64,000 bases of DNA from Phaeotremella fagi (taxonomy: Eukaryota; Basidiomycota; Tremellomycetes; Tremellales; Phaeotremellaceae). The position numbers and the translations under genes are program-made. The notes beneath the pieces were generated by a model that had not been told where the DNA came from, did not search any database, and saw only the letters and a program-made list of their open reading frames with translations. Location: NCBI GenBank assembly GCA_001599715.1, contig BCHU01000006.1:1346765-1410764 (forward strand). Direction: 5' to 3'. Shown here piece after piece: positions 10,407 through 21,314 of this stretch (position 1 is the first letter of the stretch; every line of letters starts with the position of its first letter).

Positions 10407-11826
10407 ATGAATCATCCTAAAAATCGTCAAATACGTCTACCGTTCAACGTCCCTAGACCTAAACATTCGGAAGAGGTAAAGAAAGTATGTGGGATGTAAG
10501 TCTAAGCCAGACCTGCAAATCATTTCGTGCGCTTATTGAATGAATTAGATGTCGTAAAGAAGACAGTAAATACATCTGTCCAAGATGTAATATCCCATAT
10601 TGTTCTCTGACATGTTTTCGTGATGAGGTGAGTATATGATATATTGATTTATCTATGTACTGATGTAAATGGTTAACAGAGCCATTCACAATGTTCCGAA
10701 CCGTTTTACAAATCAACCGTCATGGATCAAATCACCTCAGATCCATCCAGTGCATTTGAGGAGAAAAAGACAATGATGGAAATGCTACGAAGATTCGAAG
10801 ATGAATCTGCTGGTTTGGACGATCAACAAAACGAAGAGGATGAGGATGATGAATTGGATCATAAATTGAAAGATCTGAATATCGGTGGGTGACATCTCAA
10901 GTCAAAAGTCTTTGGTTTACTGAAAATTACTTTAGATGAATTAGATTCTAATACACTGTTCCAACTTTTACCTCAACACCATCGTGATAAATTCATTCAT
11001 GCACTACGAAATCCTGATTCGGAGATCACGAAGGAATTACTGGATCATGCGACGGAGAATGAAAATCTACCTAAAGTTTTACCTTGGTGGGAGAAGGATG
11101 ATTTAGAAACCGACGAGGATGATCACGAATCATTCGCCCATTTGCCTGTGTTATTCGATGAAACTCAGCTAGTGGACGGCATATCAAAAGCTACAGTTGA
11201 GAAACTAGTATATAATGGATTGACTGTTTGGTGAGTCGTTCGTCATTGACCATTGCATCCAACTAAGATCTCAGTTTGGGATATATCCATATCCTCCTTT
11301 CATTCCGTTTACCATCTCTATCACCCACATATCTCCTTTCTCAAGGAATATCGAAAGAAGAAATACTGGAAGAAATTTCATCGTTCCTACCGTTCGTCGT
11401 TGATCCTAAATCAACAGTACGATATACATCAGTCAGAGAAGCTTGGTCAACTATTTGGGAGAAAATAGGTGATGAAGTAAGTCCACCACTTGGTCCCCAA
11501 CTGACAAAACCAAGTCAATAGAGAAACCACTTCAATCACTACTCATCCGTCTCCTTGAAATTCTAAGGACGATAATACATCCTTCTATCGTCCTTTCATC
11601 TCCGAAGATTTTACATCTGTTCAGCGATCTCATTAGTCTCTACGATGGTAAAAAAGATTTAGGTGTTCGTAAGAAATTGATATTCTATTTATCTGCTTTA
11701 AAGCAGATTGATCGTAGTGGTTGGTTGAATCTCGAATCAGAGATTACAAGGGAGATAGAAAAGATTAAAGCTCAAGACGATGATATTGAAGTTGTGGAGG
11801 AGAGATCGACGTTATTGATAGATTAA
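10407..11826 (+). CDS. HIT-type zinc finger protein, ZNHIT2-like
   Basis: Probable HIT zinc-finger protein of the kind linked to R2TP/box C/D snoRNP and U5 snRNP assembly. Start 10407 (MNHPKNRQIRL). After two short introns the zinc finger reads CGIC, then CPRC, YCSLTC, H and C in the HIT spacing (CGICRKEDSKYICPRC, then NIPYCSLTCFRDESHSQC). This is followed by an acidic linker, an LFQLLPQHHRDKFIHAL helix, PWWEKDD and a helical C-terminal domain (LLSFRLPSLSPTYL). The protein ends EERSTLLID. N-terminal finger plus a long helical C-terminal domain matches ZNHIT2 better than the short HIT proteins Hit1 or Bcd1. About five short introns. Confidence 0.82.
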
Positions 11827-11903
11827 ATACCTTGCACTTTTATACCCGAATGTATCTCTTGATGATAGTCAAATTGCATACAAGATATATTATACTTTAC
11901 TTT

Positions 11904-12777
11904 TTAAAATGGTAAAACACTACCCGCACCTCTTAATGCCATCTGACCACCGAATCTTAAAGTCGTCAATCCACCTGGGAAATAGGCGGCGAGATAACTG
12001 AGTAAAGCTACTACTTGGATGATAGCGGCTATCAGTGTACCTATTGTTGAACGAATCTATTTTGGTCAGCTACAAATCAAAGTTATCGCATGATATCTGA
12101 CTCACTCCGATAGCGAAGAATAGGGTTAAACCTAAAGAACCGAAATAAGATAACGAAAATGGTAATCTCTCAGGTGATAAGATATGTTTAACATCTAGTG
12201 GTTGGTTAGTGTCGAGCCTTCTTTCGAGATGGTGAGGAGACATACGATTCCAAGGTCCATGTAAGATTGCGAATCCTAGCATGAACAGACAACTACCTAA
12301 CGTAAATGCCAAAGCGAATTTACGTGGTTTGATAGCGACTACGTGGGGGTTTTAGTCGTCTTGAGTTTGAATGGAATGGATTAGACGTACGGATAGGTAG
12401 GAATAGGAAGGCAATGAAGAAACATGCTACACCTCCTGCGCAACATGCTAGGAAACCTAGGAATCTAGTAGGGTAGGGTTAGTATGGTGGCCAATAAGAC
12501 CGATGGATTTAGATTTACCTTTCCCATCTCTAAATCGATTGGTCAGTGGGATGTAAATTAAGATTGTAAGACTCACCGATAGAGCGAAATAAGCCTCTTC
12601 CTCTGTATTTCTCCCTTCACCTGCGAGTGGGACATAGGCACTCATACCTGACCAAGCTCTACTGAATGGGTTCGTCGATGTGGAAGTGGTTGTGGGTTGT
12701 GAATCATCTTGAACTGAGTTTGCCCATCTGAATCCTGAGAGCTGAGATCTGAATGTTGATTGGTTGTTTGATGACAT
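11904..12777 (-). CDS. SFT2: SFT2, Golgi vesicle-transport membrane protein
   Basis: Small tetraspanning Got1/Sft2-family protein needed for endosome/retrograde vesicle fusion at the Golgi. The start at 12777 gives MSSNNQSTFRSQLSGF, a polar cytosolic N-terminus. Four hydrophobic segments follow: FLGFLACCAGGVACFF, KFALAFTLGSCLFMLGFA, LSYFGSLGLTLFFAIG and LIAAIIQVVALLSYLAAYF. The ending is LRFGGQMALRGAGSVLPF. The FLGFL-C-GG-C and FTLGS-LFM-GFA-L-GP motifs are diagnostic. It converges on the ZNHIT2-like gene with only 77 bp between stops. Confidence 0.93.
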
Positions 12778-13097
12778 TGGGTTGGGGTGTGCTGATAAGG
12801 ATGAGGATGTAGAGGTGTGAATTGTTTGTTATTGTTGATTGTAGTTGGTGAGATTGAGAGAGGAGGTGCAAGACACGTTAATGGTATTGCTATACAAAGA
12901 ATGACGTGTAGTATCTTCAACAACGGAATTAAAGTTATCACTTGGCCACATGGCTTCAATCACCACCATCCCATCCCACCTATTGTCGAGAACCATCTTC
13001 ACCATAAACCATACCTACCCACTTTTATAGATACATATCGTACATAAATAATCAGGGAAGAGAGACTCCTGAAAGATTGTCACAACCCCACTCCACC
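12778..13097. promoter_or_regulatory. Divergent promoter of SFT2 and the Sds3-like gene
   Basis: About 320 bp between two divergent starts. No clear TATA box or known operator was seen; TTTATAGATACATATCG near 13021-13037 is the most AT-rich part on the side of the Sds3-like gene. Confidence 0.4.
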
Positions 13098-14273
13098 ATG
13101 TCAAAATATCCAGTACCTTCAACTTCAACGATCCCTTCAATAATCCCTCCACAACATGCTGAATCCAAACGTGATAAGAAAAGAAGAGAGACCGTCAACA
13201 AGATAGAGGTTTTACATGATGACAGTTGGAGGAACAGGGATGAGTATGTGGAAAAGTCTCCTATGTGTCATTCACTAACCCACTGTCAATAGAAAATTTT
13301 CATCACTATACAAAGAATACCATAACGAGAACAAATCAGTCAACACCCAACCACCAACTTCTGCACGATATCTCCTACACGTCTATCCCGTCACGTTAGA
13401 ACGTGACGCTTTGTTAGAAGCTGCAGAGGTGGATTATCAGTACAAGTGAGTGAAAATCATCGAAAACGGTTGATTAACGGTTAGAGCTGGCTTGGCGAAG
13501 AAAATGTACGAATCGGAACGTGAATCCATTGAAGCTAGTTATTGGGATGCGAGGGATCAAGTCAGACAAAGACTTTTGGCAACTATAGAAGAACGTCGAC
13601 GTAAATTACGAGAGGAAAAGGAAGGTGGTGATGTTGTCACTGGTAGGTCGTCGTGATTGAATAAAGGCTAACTTGATTAGAAACACTGCTTGAAGCTCAA
13701 ATTCGACCAAGACCTTCACGTCGTTTACCAGGTCGTAAACTTGGTTCATCACCTTCTGGAACTCCAACACCTAATCAAACTTCTCATTCAGAAACAGCTT
13801 CACCCAGTGGTACAAAATCCAATGATCTCATGCTTCATTCGTTACTAGCACCGGCTCTAGCAACCATCTCAACAGACGATATAATCTCATCAAATTCCTC
13901 TTCATTAGCAATAATCCCACCGACAAACCCAGCTATCGCAGCTTACATCCCTGTCGTAGGTGGTAAACGTGGTCCAAGGGGGAAAGCAGTGAACGATATC
14001 AACGGTGATCCAAAAGATATAGTCGCTGCTCCAGGTACACTTACAGCTCTTGCCATCGCCTCAGGTCAACAACCGCCCAACCCAGTCTTACCGCCAAACG
14101 CTAAAGGTTCGAGAGGCGCGGGTGGTGTTCAGCAAGGTCAATGGGTTTTGGGCAAGAGTTTGGCGGAAATGAAGAAAATGGAACAAGCTAGTCAGTTGGA
14201 GATTGAGGCTGATTGGGCTAGGATACAGGGGAGTAATGGAAGAGGTAGGAGACGGGGAGTGGTAGCTGAATAG
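13098..14273 (+). CDS. Sds3-like subunit of a histone deacetylase complex
   Basis: Probable Sds3/BRMS1-family coiled-coil subunit of the Rpd3-Sin3 corepressor. Start 13098 (MSKYPVPSTS); an in-frame ATG at 13077 would add seven residues. After RNRDEKFSSLYKEYHNEN come LLEAAEVDYQYK and a long charged helix (KKMYESERESIEASYWDARD, then RQRLLATIEERRRKLREEK), which is the Sds3 signature. The rest is Pro/Ser-rich, with PRPSRRLPGRKLG resembling the C-terminal part of the family, and ends in an Arg-rich run (NGRGRRRGVVAE). Three short introns. The assignment rests on pattern, not a search. Confidence 0.72.
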
Positions 14274-14564
14274 GGGGTAAGGGCGTGATGGTGAAGGTGC
14301 AGGTTGAGAGGTTCAGTCTGAAGCGGGTTGCGAGGGCAGCTTGGTTGTGATGTGGAATTATGGTTTAGAGTAGTGTGTATCAGATGTGTATTGTTTATAA
14401 GTGTTACCGTGTTTGTAGAGATTTCCATGAGATTATTTCCATTTACTTGTAATTGAAGCGATATCAACAAATGATGACGTGCCACAACGAATATCCAGCA
14501 GTCACCAAACGATTAACTCGTCGAACACAACAATTGAATTCATCTATTTCCAACCAAACCAAAA

Positions 14565-15914
14565 ATGGTCTATACAGATCAAACGTCAACATTCAAAACA
14601 GTGTTCACAGATCTCAAACAAAAGATTCCATCTGGTGCTAGACCTTCGACAGCGATTTTAGGTAGTAGGAGTGCGTCAAGAGCTAGGAAGGGGAAAGATA
14701 AAGCGGTTGTTATTGGGGATGGAGATGATTTTTTGAAAGAAGCTTATCGAATAGTGAGTAGGGTTCATTAAAGTTTGATGGGATGTCTTAGATGAATTTG
14801 GCGAAGGGAAACGAAAGTAGAACTGGGTGGATAGACATCAAAGTCGTTCAATACCTCTTGTTCCATCTCCATCTCATTCACCCAAAATATCCTGAAGTAA
14901 ATTAACTAATCCAATGATATTGCAGTACGCCCATCTAAAATCCCTAGAGAACTTACTGGAATCAATCAAAAAATCATATCTCTCACAAAACGATCCACCT
15001 TTATTATCGAATTCAAAGAGATCAAGGGAACGTGAGAGACCACTACATAACCAAAACGAAGGAGACGGGGACGAGGATGAAGATATCTTTCATCGATTGA
15101 GTTTGAACAAATTTTTAACTGAGAGGGAGAGGGATGAGATTGATTTGAGGGGGAAATTGATTTTGAGACGGTGTAAAGAGAGAGTTGGGATTTTGGAGGA
15201 TTCTGAGAAAGGTGGGTTGGGTTTGGGTATCAAAGTTATGAGGAGAGTTTGAACTGACAATCCCCAGCTCGTATTGCTCAAACCGCCCCACCAGCTTCAG
15301 CGATCTTTACGCTTCTTCCCTCTCTAGCACCGCCTTCAACGTCCTCTAATCCAGTCCTAACAGCTCATCGATCCAGTATAATCTGGACTCTCACTTCTCT
15401 GCTCGCATCGTTATCAGCTACTCAATCTAATATGCAGGAAGAAAGGTCGAAAAGGAGACTCGAAAGATCCAGGAATCTAGGTGCAGGTGCTGAATTCGAA
15501 GCGTCAAGAATAGCGATTTCCAACAATGGTGACGCTCAATTAAAAGATCTCAACATAGATCTAAACGAACCACCCATAGAATCTTTTTTGACAGCAGAAC
15601 AAATCCAACAATTCGAATCAGAAAATAACATTCTTCTCGATAACATGTCAGAAAAATTATCAACGGTGCTATCAGCCGAGAAATCTTTGGTGGAAATCAG
15701 TAATCTTCAATCTGAGTTGATCAATCATTTGGTTATGCAGACTGAGATTACTGATCGACTCTTTGATGAGGCTGTGGGGAGTGTTGGGGATATCTCGATG
15801 GCTAATACTCAACTGAAGAAGGCTAAGGAGAGGGGTGGGGAGGCTAGGTTGTTTTTATTGGTTTTTCTGGTTGGAGCGAGTTTGGCACTGTTGTTCTTGG
15901 ATTGGTATTCGTGA
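14565..15914 (+). CDS. UFE1: UFE1, ER Qa-SNARE (syntaxin 18)
   Basis: t-SNARE of the ER that receives retrograde COPI vesicles from the Golgi. Start 14565 (MVYTDQTSTFKTVFTDLKQK) gives the N-terminal syntaxin-18 helix, then DDFLKEAYRI and further helices over three introns. The SNARE motif near the C-terminus reads EKSLVEISNLQSELINHLV, then MQTEITDRLF with the zero-layer Gln, followed by EAVGSVGDISMANTQLKKA. A tail anchor (LFLLVFLVGASLALLFL) ends in DWYS, almost the same as the FLDWY end of syntaxin 18. A GTGCCAC element lies about 90 bp upstream of the start. Confidence 0.92.
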
Positions 15915-16086
15915 GCTGTAACGGTCTTCATCGTATTGTATAATTATGAAATGGGGTTTGGATAGACATTGTAATACGGACGTCTATTCATCATGCATAT
16001 TTCCATTTTTACTTCAGTTCTTGAAGAATAATGAAATACTGTGGCGGTAGTGGGGGAAAAGAGCTATGTGATTTCATTGTCACGAT

Positions 16087-16740
16087 TTATTCACATCGTA
16101 TCCTTCTGTTGATCGTGAGCCTTTGCACACTAAGAGGGTGAAAACAAGTCAGAGTTACTGGATAATTCCAACTAAAATCAGAAGGCTTCTTTGATTTTAA
16201 AGAAAAGAAAGAAATTTCAATGGATCCTTTGATTGCTCTTTGCAAGCAAAAGAGAGTGGCAAGGTCGAGTAATACCTTTCCTGGTATTTTGTACACGATT
16301 ATCTGAATATATGTACAGGCGTTTTTATGAGCTTGATAACTGCATACAGTATAAACTACGAACAAACCTCTTACATCGAACGACTCATTTTGGTCGCCGG
16401 TTTTCATTTTTTTGTTTTTTTTCCTTCCTTCTTTAGGTTTTCGCTTGATGACCGGTCTCTTCTCCCTCTTCTTCCCAAAGCACCCCAACTTACTCATCAC
16501 TGATACAACAAGTGAACTCGCTCTTGAAAGTAACCTCTGTTGCATCTTCACTAACTTGAGCTTTGATATCTCTGATACAAGAGTTGATATCGAAATTATC
16601 CTCAGAACCTGTTTTGAAACCTTTGGTGAATCTAAACCAATGAATTTTGTTTCCTCCAGCAACCCACTCCCTATTCTCAGGTTCTAAATGAAACTCATTT
16701 GGCCAAAGATCGCTTGGTCTTACTCAAAGGTAATCGTACA
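16087..16740 (-). pseudogene. Decayed or highly diverged third copy of tandem family 2
   Basis: In the minus-strand frame covering about 16500-16690 one can read NKIHWFRFTKGFKTGSEDNF, then DINSCIRDIKAQVSED and TEVTFKSEFTC. This lines up with the C-terminal half of the two intact family members downstream in coordinate (SHSFLLYTNR, IHTLEDLATVMEAD, FETSISGRF). A short upstream piece (ECTITFE, near 16740) resembles their GTVTF/GEITF opening, but stops and frame changes separate it from the rest. A long overlapping open frame in another phase (16087-16662) is Lys-rich and unlike any family member. It is most simply a relic; a gene with more introns is not excluded. Confidence 0.4.
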
Positions 16741-17031
16741 TTCCTTCACCTTCGATGTTCACTTGGGGCTACTGTCGCAAGCAGCCTTCCTCATTTGTGC
16801 CACAAGATCAACTGTCATGGGTTTTGGTACATAATGTCCCATCAAAAAGGCTAGTCGTACCATTGACTTGATTCCCAATGTAAGGGTCAGGGTTCTATCC
16901 TATAACAATTTGCTTGTACACTGAAGAGTGCCTAGGAAGAGTGGTTTCGGTAGAGAGCCAAAAGTTACGTATATGCATTGTAAACGACCTGTTTCTAATG
17001 TCTCCTTTCCTCTCTCTCTCTCTCTCCTTTT
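16741..17031. other. Intergenic region below family-2 copy A
   Basis: About 290 bp with no recognised gene. It ends in a CTCTCTCTCTCTCC microsatellite near 17013-17027, just 3' of the family-2 copy A stop. Confidence 0.4.
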
Positions 17032-17040
17032 TTATCTTCC

Positions 17041-17541
17041 ACGACCCGTCCCCGCAATTTGAGAGCTGAAAAACCCCCCTTCTGAACATTTTGGCCCACC
17101 GTAAACAAATCTACCTGAAATACTGGTCTCAAAACCAGAACCCTTGTGATCAGCCTCCATGACTGTGGCTAAGTCTTCGAGAGTATGAATTCCAACACCA
17201 TCCAACCATTTATTTTTGTAATCACGGTTGGTGTACAAAAGGAAGCTGTGCGACTTGGAGTCTGTGGGTTGGAAAACGACTCCTAATCCAATGTCTTGCA
17301 GGACATCACATTCAAAGCTATCTCCGTATATACTTCTGACTTTACCAACGAGTGAAACGGATTGATTTGGATTGGTTTCATCTGGGATTGTTTGGGTGTT
17401 ATCTGAGAGTGATCCGAGATCGAATTTGACCAAGCCTTTAGGAGAAGAAGACTTGGAAATCAAGGTTTGGTCGAGTGGATCAGAGGTTGAGAATTGAAAA
17501 GTGACAGTACCGCTTGGACTAAGTCGAGATTGTGCTGACAT
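17041..17541 (-). CDS. Unknown protein, tandem family 2, copy A
   Basis: Not recognised; a small single-exon soluble protein of about 165 residues starting at 17541 (MSAQSRLSPSGTVTFQFS). Visible motifs: SDPLDQTLISKS, FDLGSLSD, an FECDVLQD segment, SKSHSFLLYTNRD, VGIHTLEDLATVMEAD, GFETSISGRFVYGG, and a Gly/Arg end (AGTGRGR). The alternation of short strands (TVTFQF, FLLYT, ETSISGRF) suggests a beta-rich fold. No signal peptide or membrane segment. The stop is near 17032-17040. It is clearly paralogous to the next gene, to which its upstream region is also similar. Confidence 0.7.
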
Positions 17542-17998
17542 GATGTTGATAATGTCTTTCTGTGGTGTGAAGATTTTGGATTTCCTCGATTCTCTATGGA
17601 TATATCAAGTCAAGGAAAGAGAAAGAGAGAAATCTTTGCCACCCTTCCATTTTATCTATGTACACGGTTGAAGTTCTGAATGTCTTCTATGAATAACAAA
17701 AGATTTTGTGGAGCAAGGCATCAAAGGATCTTACGGTCTTCTTCTATTGATACTCTGGGAAAGTATTTGGACGTACTCTTACATACCCCCGCCCCCGCAA
17801 CTTGAGAGGTACTGTAGTGCCACTCTTCAGGAAAGTAATGTTAATGTTGAGGAAGAATGGGGATGCATTCAATGACTACTCTGGTATATACGAGAAAACT
17901 ACGCATGCTCATGAAAAAAACAACAACAACAAGAAAACATAACAAATACTACTGACCCTTATAGACAAGAAGCCTTCTCAGTACTTCTCACCCATGTA
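17542..17998. promoter_or_regulatory. Promoter region of family-2 copy A, duplicated from copy B
   Basis: The part at about 17629-17765 matches the region 18525-18640 upstream of copy B in a run of islands: AGAAATCTT, CTAC/CTATGTACACG, ACAAAAGAT, ATCAAAGGA and CTTCYATTGAT. The far end (17786-17813) has CCGCAACTTGAGAG, which resembles CCGCAATTTGAGAG in the 3' coding end of copy A (about 17052-17065). So the whole unit including its 5' flank was duplicated. Confidence 0.55.
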
Positions 17999-18442
17999 CT
18001 ACGCCACCTCACAATGTTCTGTCAAGTTCCACTTCGACTCGTAAGCAAAACTCCCTGTGATTTTCGTCTTCAAACCATCAGATCTACTATTACTGTCCAT
18101 AACTCTCGCCAAACCCTCGAGATTATCAATTTTAACACCAGATTCACTTTCGCACCCACTTGTGTACAGAACCAAATAATGCGAATTCGAATCCGATGGG
18201 AAAAAATCAAAAACATCTCTTTGATCGAATTGGTTAACCTTGCAATCGAATTTCCCTCCGTGTGTATATTGGAGTGAAGCAACTGGATCGTCGGGATGTT
18301 TGAGTGATTCGAAATCGATCTCGACGGAGCATTTGAAAGAATGACGGTCGGAAATACTGATTAGGGTTTCTTCGAGTGAAACGGAAGGTGAGATTGAAAA
18401 AGTGATTTCACCTTCATAAGAAGGGTAACTTCGTGTTGACAT
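17999..18442 (-). CDS. Unknown protein, tandem family 2, copy B
   Basis: Not recognised; single-exon protein of about 147 residues. The start at 18442 (MSTRSYPSYEGEITFSIS) is chosen over an upstream ATG at 18502 because it lines up with the start of copy A. Shared motifs: GEITFSIS, SLEETLISIS, IDFESLKHPDD, a KFDCKVNQFD segment, SNSHYLVLYTSG, VKIDNLEGLARVMDSN, GLKTKITGSFAY. It lacks the Gly/Arg-rich end of copy A. The function is unknown; nothing in the motifs points to an enzyme active site. Confidence 0.7.
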   Translation of the reverse strand: MSTRSYPSYEGEITFSISPSVSLEETLISISDRHSFKCSVEIDFESLKHPDDPVASLQYTHGGKFDCKVNQFDQRDVFDFFPSDSNSHYLVLYTSGCESESGVKIDNLEGLARVMDSNSRSDGLKTKITGSFAYESKWNLTEHCEVA

Positions 18443-19295
18443 GATTATTGGTTTTTTTTCTGTGATGTAACGAATAATGCGATTCTTTAATGGAGATCGC
18501 AAATAAAAGAGAATGGAAAAGTGACAGAAATCTTGCTACTTTCCAATCTGCCTACATGTACACGACAGTTGTGACAAAAGATCTGAGGTATCAAAGGAGA
18601 GCTCGGTTTTCTTCCATTGATGCAGGAAGTTGAATGTTTCATCTATGTTCTCCGAGCGATTTGTTACGTGCACGCACAAAAGACGTGACGAGACGATGCC
18701 AAGACGATCCTATGTTTTGTTCCAAGTGATCAGTACAATATCCCGCCCTCTGATGCTCAAAAAAGAAACATGTGAAGGTGTTAAAACGACCTCTAGAGAA
18801 CTGGAAAAGAGGTCAGACTATACTATACGGTTCGAATTTGCGGCCGAAGGAGAATGAAGAAACAGATTTATGCCTCTTGCTGATTCAAGCGGTACAAACC
18901 GCCTCGTTATCATCAACGGATCAACGGAAATATATGGGAAAAATTTAAGGTTTCATGTTGTCACTCGTCCTTGGCAAAATCTCATTTTTAGCGCAGGGCG
19001 ATGACTGTAAGGTGTAAGTGGCGTCTGGCGGTGAGTTCCGGAATCCTTATCTGATGAACTTTCTTGTAGGTTTTTATATGGTGATCGGTGAATAAAGTGG
19101 GGGACTGACAATTCCCGTTATCTAGATAAGTCATGATTTGACTCGAGTTTTGATTGCCGAGAAATTGGTGGAAGGTTCCACTTGACTGCGAATCTTATAC
19201 CTATTCATCTGATGTATATATAATAGAATCGAGGTTACATCCCTGCTGAAGATCCTTCTTCGTTCAGAATCGAACTCGACTGACTTTTTAACATA
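18443..19295. promoter_or_regulatory. Divergent intergenic region, family-2 copy B and transporter
   Basis: About 850 bp without a credible gene. The left third (18525-18640) carries the promoter islands shared with copy A. The right third carries GATA-type sites and a TATATATAA box near 19213 about 80 bp ahead of the transporter start. A small open frame at 18630-18857 has no recognisable product. Confidence 0.5.
19118..19129. promoter_or_regulatory. Palindromic double GATA site
   Basis: TTATCTAGATAA is a perfect 12-bp palindrome holding two back-to-back AGATAA sites; another CTTATCT lies at 19046-19052. AGATAA is the site of fungal GATA factors that control nitrogen catabolite genes. It is about 170 bp upstream of a Dal5-type permease, a family often under such control; regulation here is inference. 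Confidence 0.5.
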
Positions 19296-21314
19296 ATGTC
19301 TACTATCGAGTATCACGATGATAAAATCCAAAATCATCATTTAACCGTTCGACCGGTTGATGAGTTACCTGATGATAAGATTGTTGAGAGTGAGAATGGT
19401 GGACGGGTTTTGGTTTCGGAGGTCAAGATTGCTGAAGAGGCGTGAGTTCTTTTGTTTGTTACTGTTATAAGGTGGTTTTACTGATTCGATTGGATTTTCT
19501 AGGATGATCGCTGAGACTGAGTTCACTCCTACTGATTATAAGAAATTGGTCAGAAAGATCGATTGGTATCTCCTTCCTTTGGTAGGTTTGGTCACGCAGA
19601 ATTACTATATGTTCATCTGCTGACACTTCGTTATTAATTAGATGTGGTGGTGTTATGGTATTCAACAGACCGACAAGGTAAGTTCTTAACTCTCATGTCG
19701 AGTACAATGCTGACAACCAAACAGACAGGTCTTGGTACCATGGTACGTTCAAAGTCATCTTCTCGACAACACCACTCACGTCATAATCTAGAACCTCTAT
19801 GGTCTCCAAGATTCGACTGGAATGACAGGAAACCAATATTCCCTCTTGACTGTCATGTTCTATTCCGCTTATACAATCTTTGAATTCCCATCAAACATTC
19901 TACTTCAACGTTTGAGTAAGTTCACATGCCAATCTGACGTTCAAGCCACTGATCATTCCACACTCTTATAGACATGGGTAAATGTCTAACAATCTACATG
20001 TTGTAAGCAAAACTCCCACCAAACCCAACTAAAACTAATAAACAACAGCTGCTGGGGAATCGTCGTTCTCGTCCAAGCCTTCCTAAAAGATTGGGCATCG
20101 TTCATGGTCCTCCGTTTCCTCCAAGGTGCATTCGAATGTACCATCTCCCCAGGGTTCAATCTACTCATTGCCAATTGGTACGTCACCCAACAACACGCTT
20201 CTCGCGCTTTGTTCTTCCAATCTGCGAATGCCGGTTGGGGGATCGTAGTCGATCTTTCAATGTACGGGATCGCACAGAAAGCTGCCGCCAACCCTGATGG
20301 TTGGGAGGCGTGGCGGGGGATCGCCGTTTTCTTGGGTAGGTACACGTTCTGTTCAAATTCAAACAACTGCTGATGCGTTGTCACAGGGGGTCAGACTCTA
20401 GTTGCCAGTGTAATCTGTTGGTTCATTTTAGGAACCCCTAACGAAGTCTCTTGGTTGTCACCCCGAGAAAAAGTCATGGCGAATTCAAGAGTTATGCGGA
20501 ATCATGCCGGTACCGATCAAACCGGTAAAAAAACTTTTAAATGGGATCAAGTCGTGGAAAGTTTTACCGATCCAGTAACCTATTTCCAATTCATCAACGC
20601 CTTCTTATCTTCCGTCGTCAACGGTGCTCTAACCACTTTCGGTACCGTCGTCAATAAGTCTTTTGGATTCACTAATTCAGAAGTCATTTTATACGGTATC
20701 CCTCGAAGTGTGGTTTCAGTACTTTATTTCGTGTTGATTGGATACACTTGTTCCAAGGTCAAGGGATTGAGAATGTATTACATGTTGTTCTCTACTATCC
20801 CCCCTCTTATTGGTTTACTTGGTATCGCTTTGCTTCCTTCGGACACTAGTTATAAATGGGATAAATGGGGGTTGTATTTGATGACTGTCACTTTTGTTAT
20901 TCCATTGTTCTCAGCTTGGGCGTTGATCAGTTCAAACTGTGCTGGTAGAACTAAGCGTAGTGTTGTCAGTTCACTAGTCTTCATTGGTTACACAACAGGC
21001 AACATTGCAGGAAGTCAGGTATGTCAACTCATTTCCCCAAACTTGAACGGAACACTGATAAACGACAACAGGTAATGCAAGCCAAAGACGCACCCCATTA
21101 TATCCCTGGAACAATAGCTTGTGCAGCTTGCGTCGGTGTCGAATTCTTTGATATCCTGTTATGGAAGTTCTGGTTGGTTTACCAGAACAACAAACGAGCC
21201 AAGTTGATCGCTGCGATGAATTTGACTCCGGAAGAGATCGAGGCTAGAGGTCAACAGCTTGGGGCCGAGGATACGACAGACGGAAAGAATGTTTTCTTCG
21301 AGTATGCCATGTAA
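19296..21314 (+). CDS. MFS permease, allantoate/anion:cation symporter (Dal5-like) family
   Basis: Twelve-helix plasma-membrane transporter of the ACS family, which moves organic anions such as allantoate, nicotinate or pantothenate. Start 19296 (MSTIEYHDDKIQNHHL). A typical family opening follows (VRKIDWYLLPLMWWCYGIQQ, then DKTGLGTMNLYGLQ), then PSNILLQRLNMGK, the helix-4 motif RFLQGAFECTISPGFNLLIA and WYVTQQHASRALFFQSANA. The second half starts FTDPVTYFQFINAFLSS and includes GIPRSVVSVLYFVLIGY and SNCAGRTKRSVVSSLVFIGY. The protein ends DGKNVFFEYAM. About seven short introns, most in the first half. The true substrate cannot be told from sequence alone. Its promoter carries GATA sites. Confidence 0.88.

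Noticed and set aside
16087..16662. 191-residue minus-strand frame taken as a whole gene
   Set aside because: Its sequence is unlike the neighbouring family and Lys-rich; a different phase over 16500-16690 shows family-like motifs, so the long frame is probably chance in a relic.
18820..18850. GGTTCGAATTTGC, another B-box-like string
   Set aside because: Intergenic, but no matching A-box or cloverleaf could be drawn upstream.
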